The translations under genes were made by a program, and so were the position numbers. The notes below the pieces were generated by a model that saw nothing but the letters and a program-made list of their open reading frames with translations, searched no databases and was not told the DNA's origin. A stretch of 15,072 nucleotides of DNA from Peptococcaceae bacterium UBA4997 (GTDB lineage: Bacteria > Bacillota > Dehalobacteriia > UBA4068 > UBA4997), in NCBI GenBank assembly GCA_002398485.1, contig DGYV01000004.1, forward strand, positions 639 to 15,710, read 5' to 3'. Shown piece after piece: positions 15,032 through 15,072 of this stretch. Every line of letters starts with the position of its first letter. The stretch's first letter is position 1.

Positions 15032-15072
15032 TTGTTTTTTCTTTTACATTCTTTCATTAAAAACCTGTCCTT

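Noticed and set aside
15032..15072. Terminator after the amidohydrolase
   Set aside because: The last 41 bases are T-rich but show no hairpin. The end of the operon may lie beyond the window.

Overview
The window looks like chromosome from a low-to-moderate-GC anaerobic Bacillota (Firmicutes). I infer this from strong AGGAGG-type ribosome binding sites, sigma-A-like promoters, a type I-beta DAHP synthase with an N-terminal ferredoxin-like domain, and clostridial-style motifs in AroA, AroC and PheA. Something near Negativicutes or Clostridia would fit, but the genus cannot be fixed from the sequence. All convincing genes are on the + strand. There are no tRNA or rRNA genes, CRISPR arrays, transposases or phage genes.

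Region 1 (1-1425) is the 3' part of groEL, cut by the left edge. Region 2 (1426-2001) is a regulatory interval. It holds a 17-bp palindromic repeat that probably also ends groEL transcription, then AT-rich DNA with short dyads, then an extended -10 promoter (1711-1739). A ribosome binding site and a 39-codon reading frame (1779-1898) follow, with 12 Tyr/Phe/Trp codons, 11 of them within 18 codons. An 11-bp terminator hairpin with a T-rich tail (1929-1967) lies just before tyrA. This is the layout of a ribosome-mediated transcription attenuator for aromatic amino acid biosynthesis, and it is the most interesting element here.

Region 3 (2002-10014) is a compact aromatic operon: tyrA, aroB, aroA, aroC, a fused aroK-aroE, aroF and pheA. 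It covers DAHP formation through chorismate to prephenate, phenylpyruvate and 4-hydroxyphenylpyruvate, except 3-dehydroquinate dehydratase (AroD/AroQ) and the final aminotransferase, which must be encoded elsewhere. Several genes overlap by 1-4 bases. AroF and PheA carry probable allosteric domains (ferredoxin-like and ACT). TyrA has none. A second copy of the palindromic repeat (10075-10127), followed by a T-rich run, closes the operon.

Region 4 (10264-15031) is a separate accessory module. A MerR-family regulator with a GyrI-like effector domain has its own consensus promoter (17-bp spacer) and a strong terminator. Downstream, a promoter with a 19-bp spacer, typical of MerR-activated promoters, precedes a small two-helix membrane protein, a sodium:solute symporter and a YtcJ-like amidohydrolase. 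The simplest reading is a ligand-inducible uptake and hydrolysis system for an unknown amide, ester or similar substrate.
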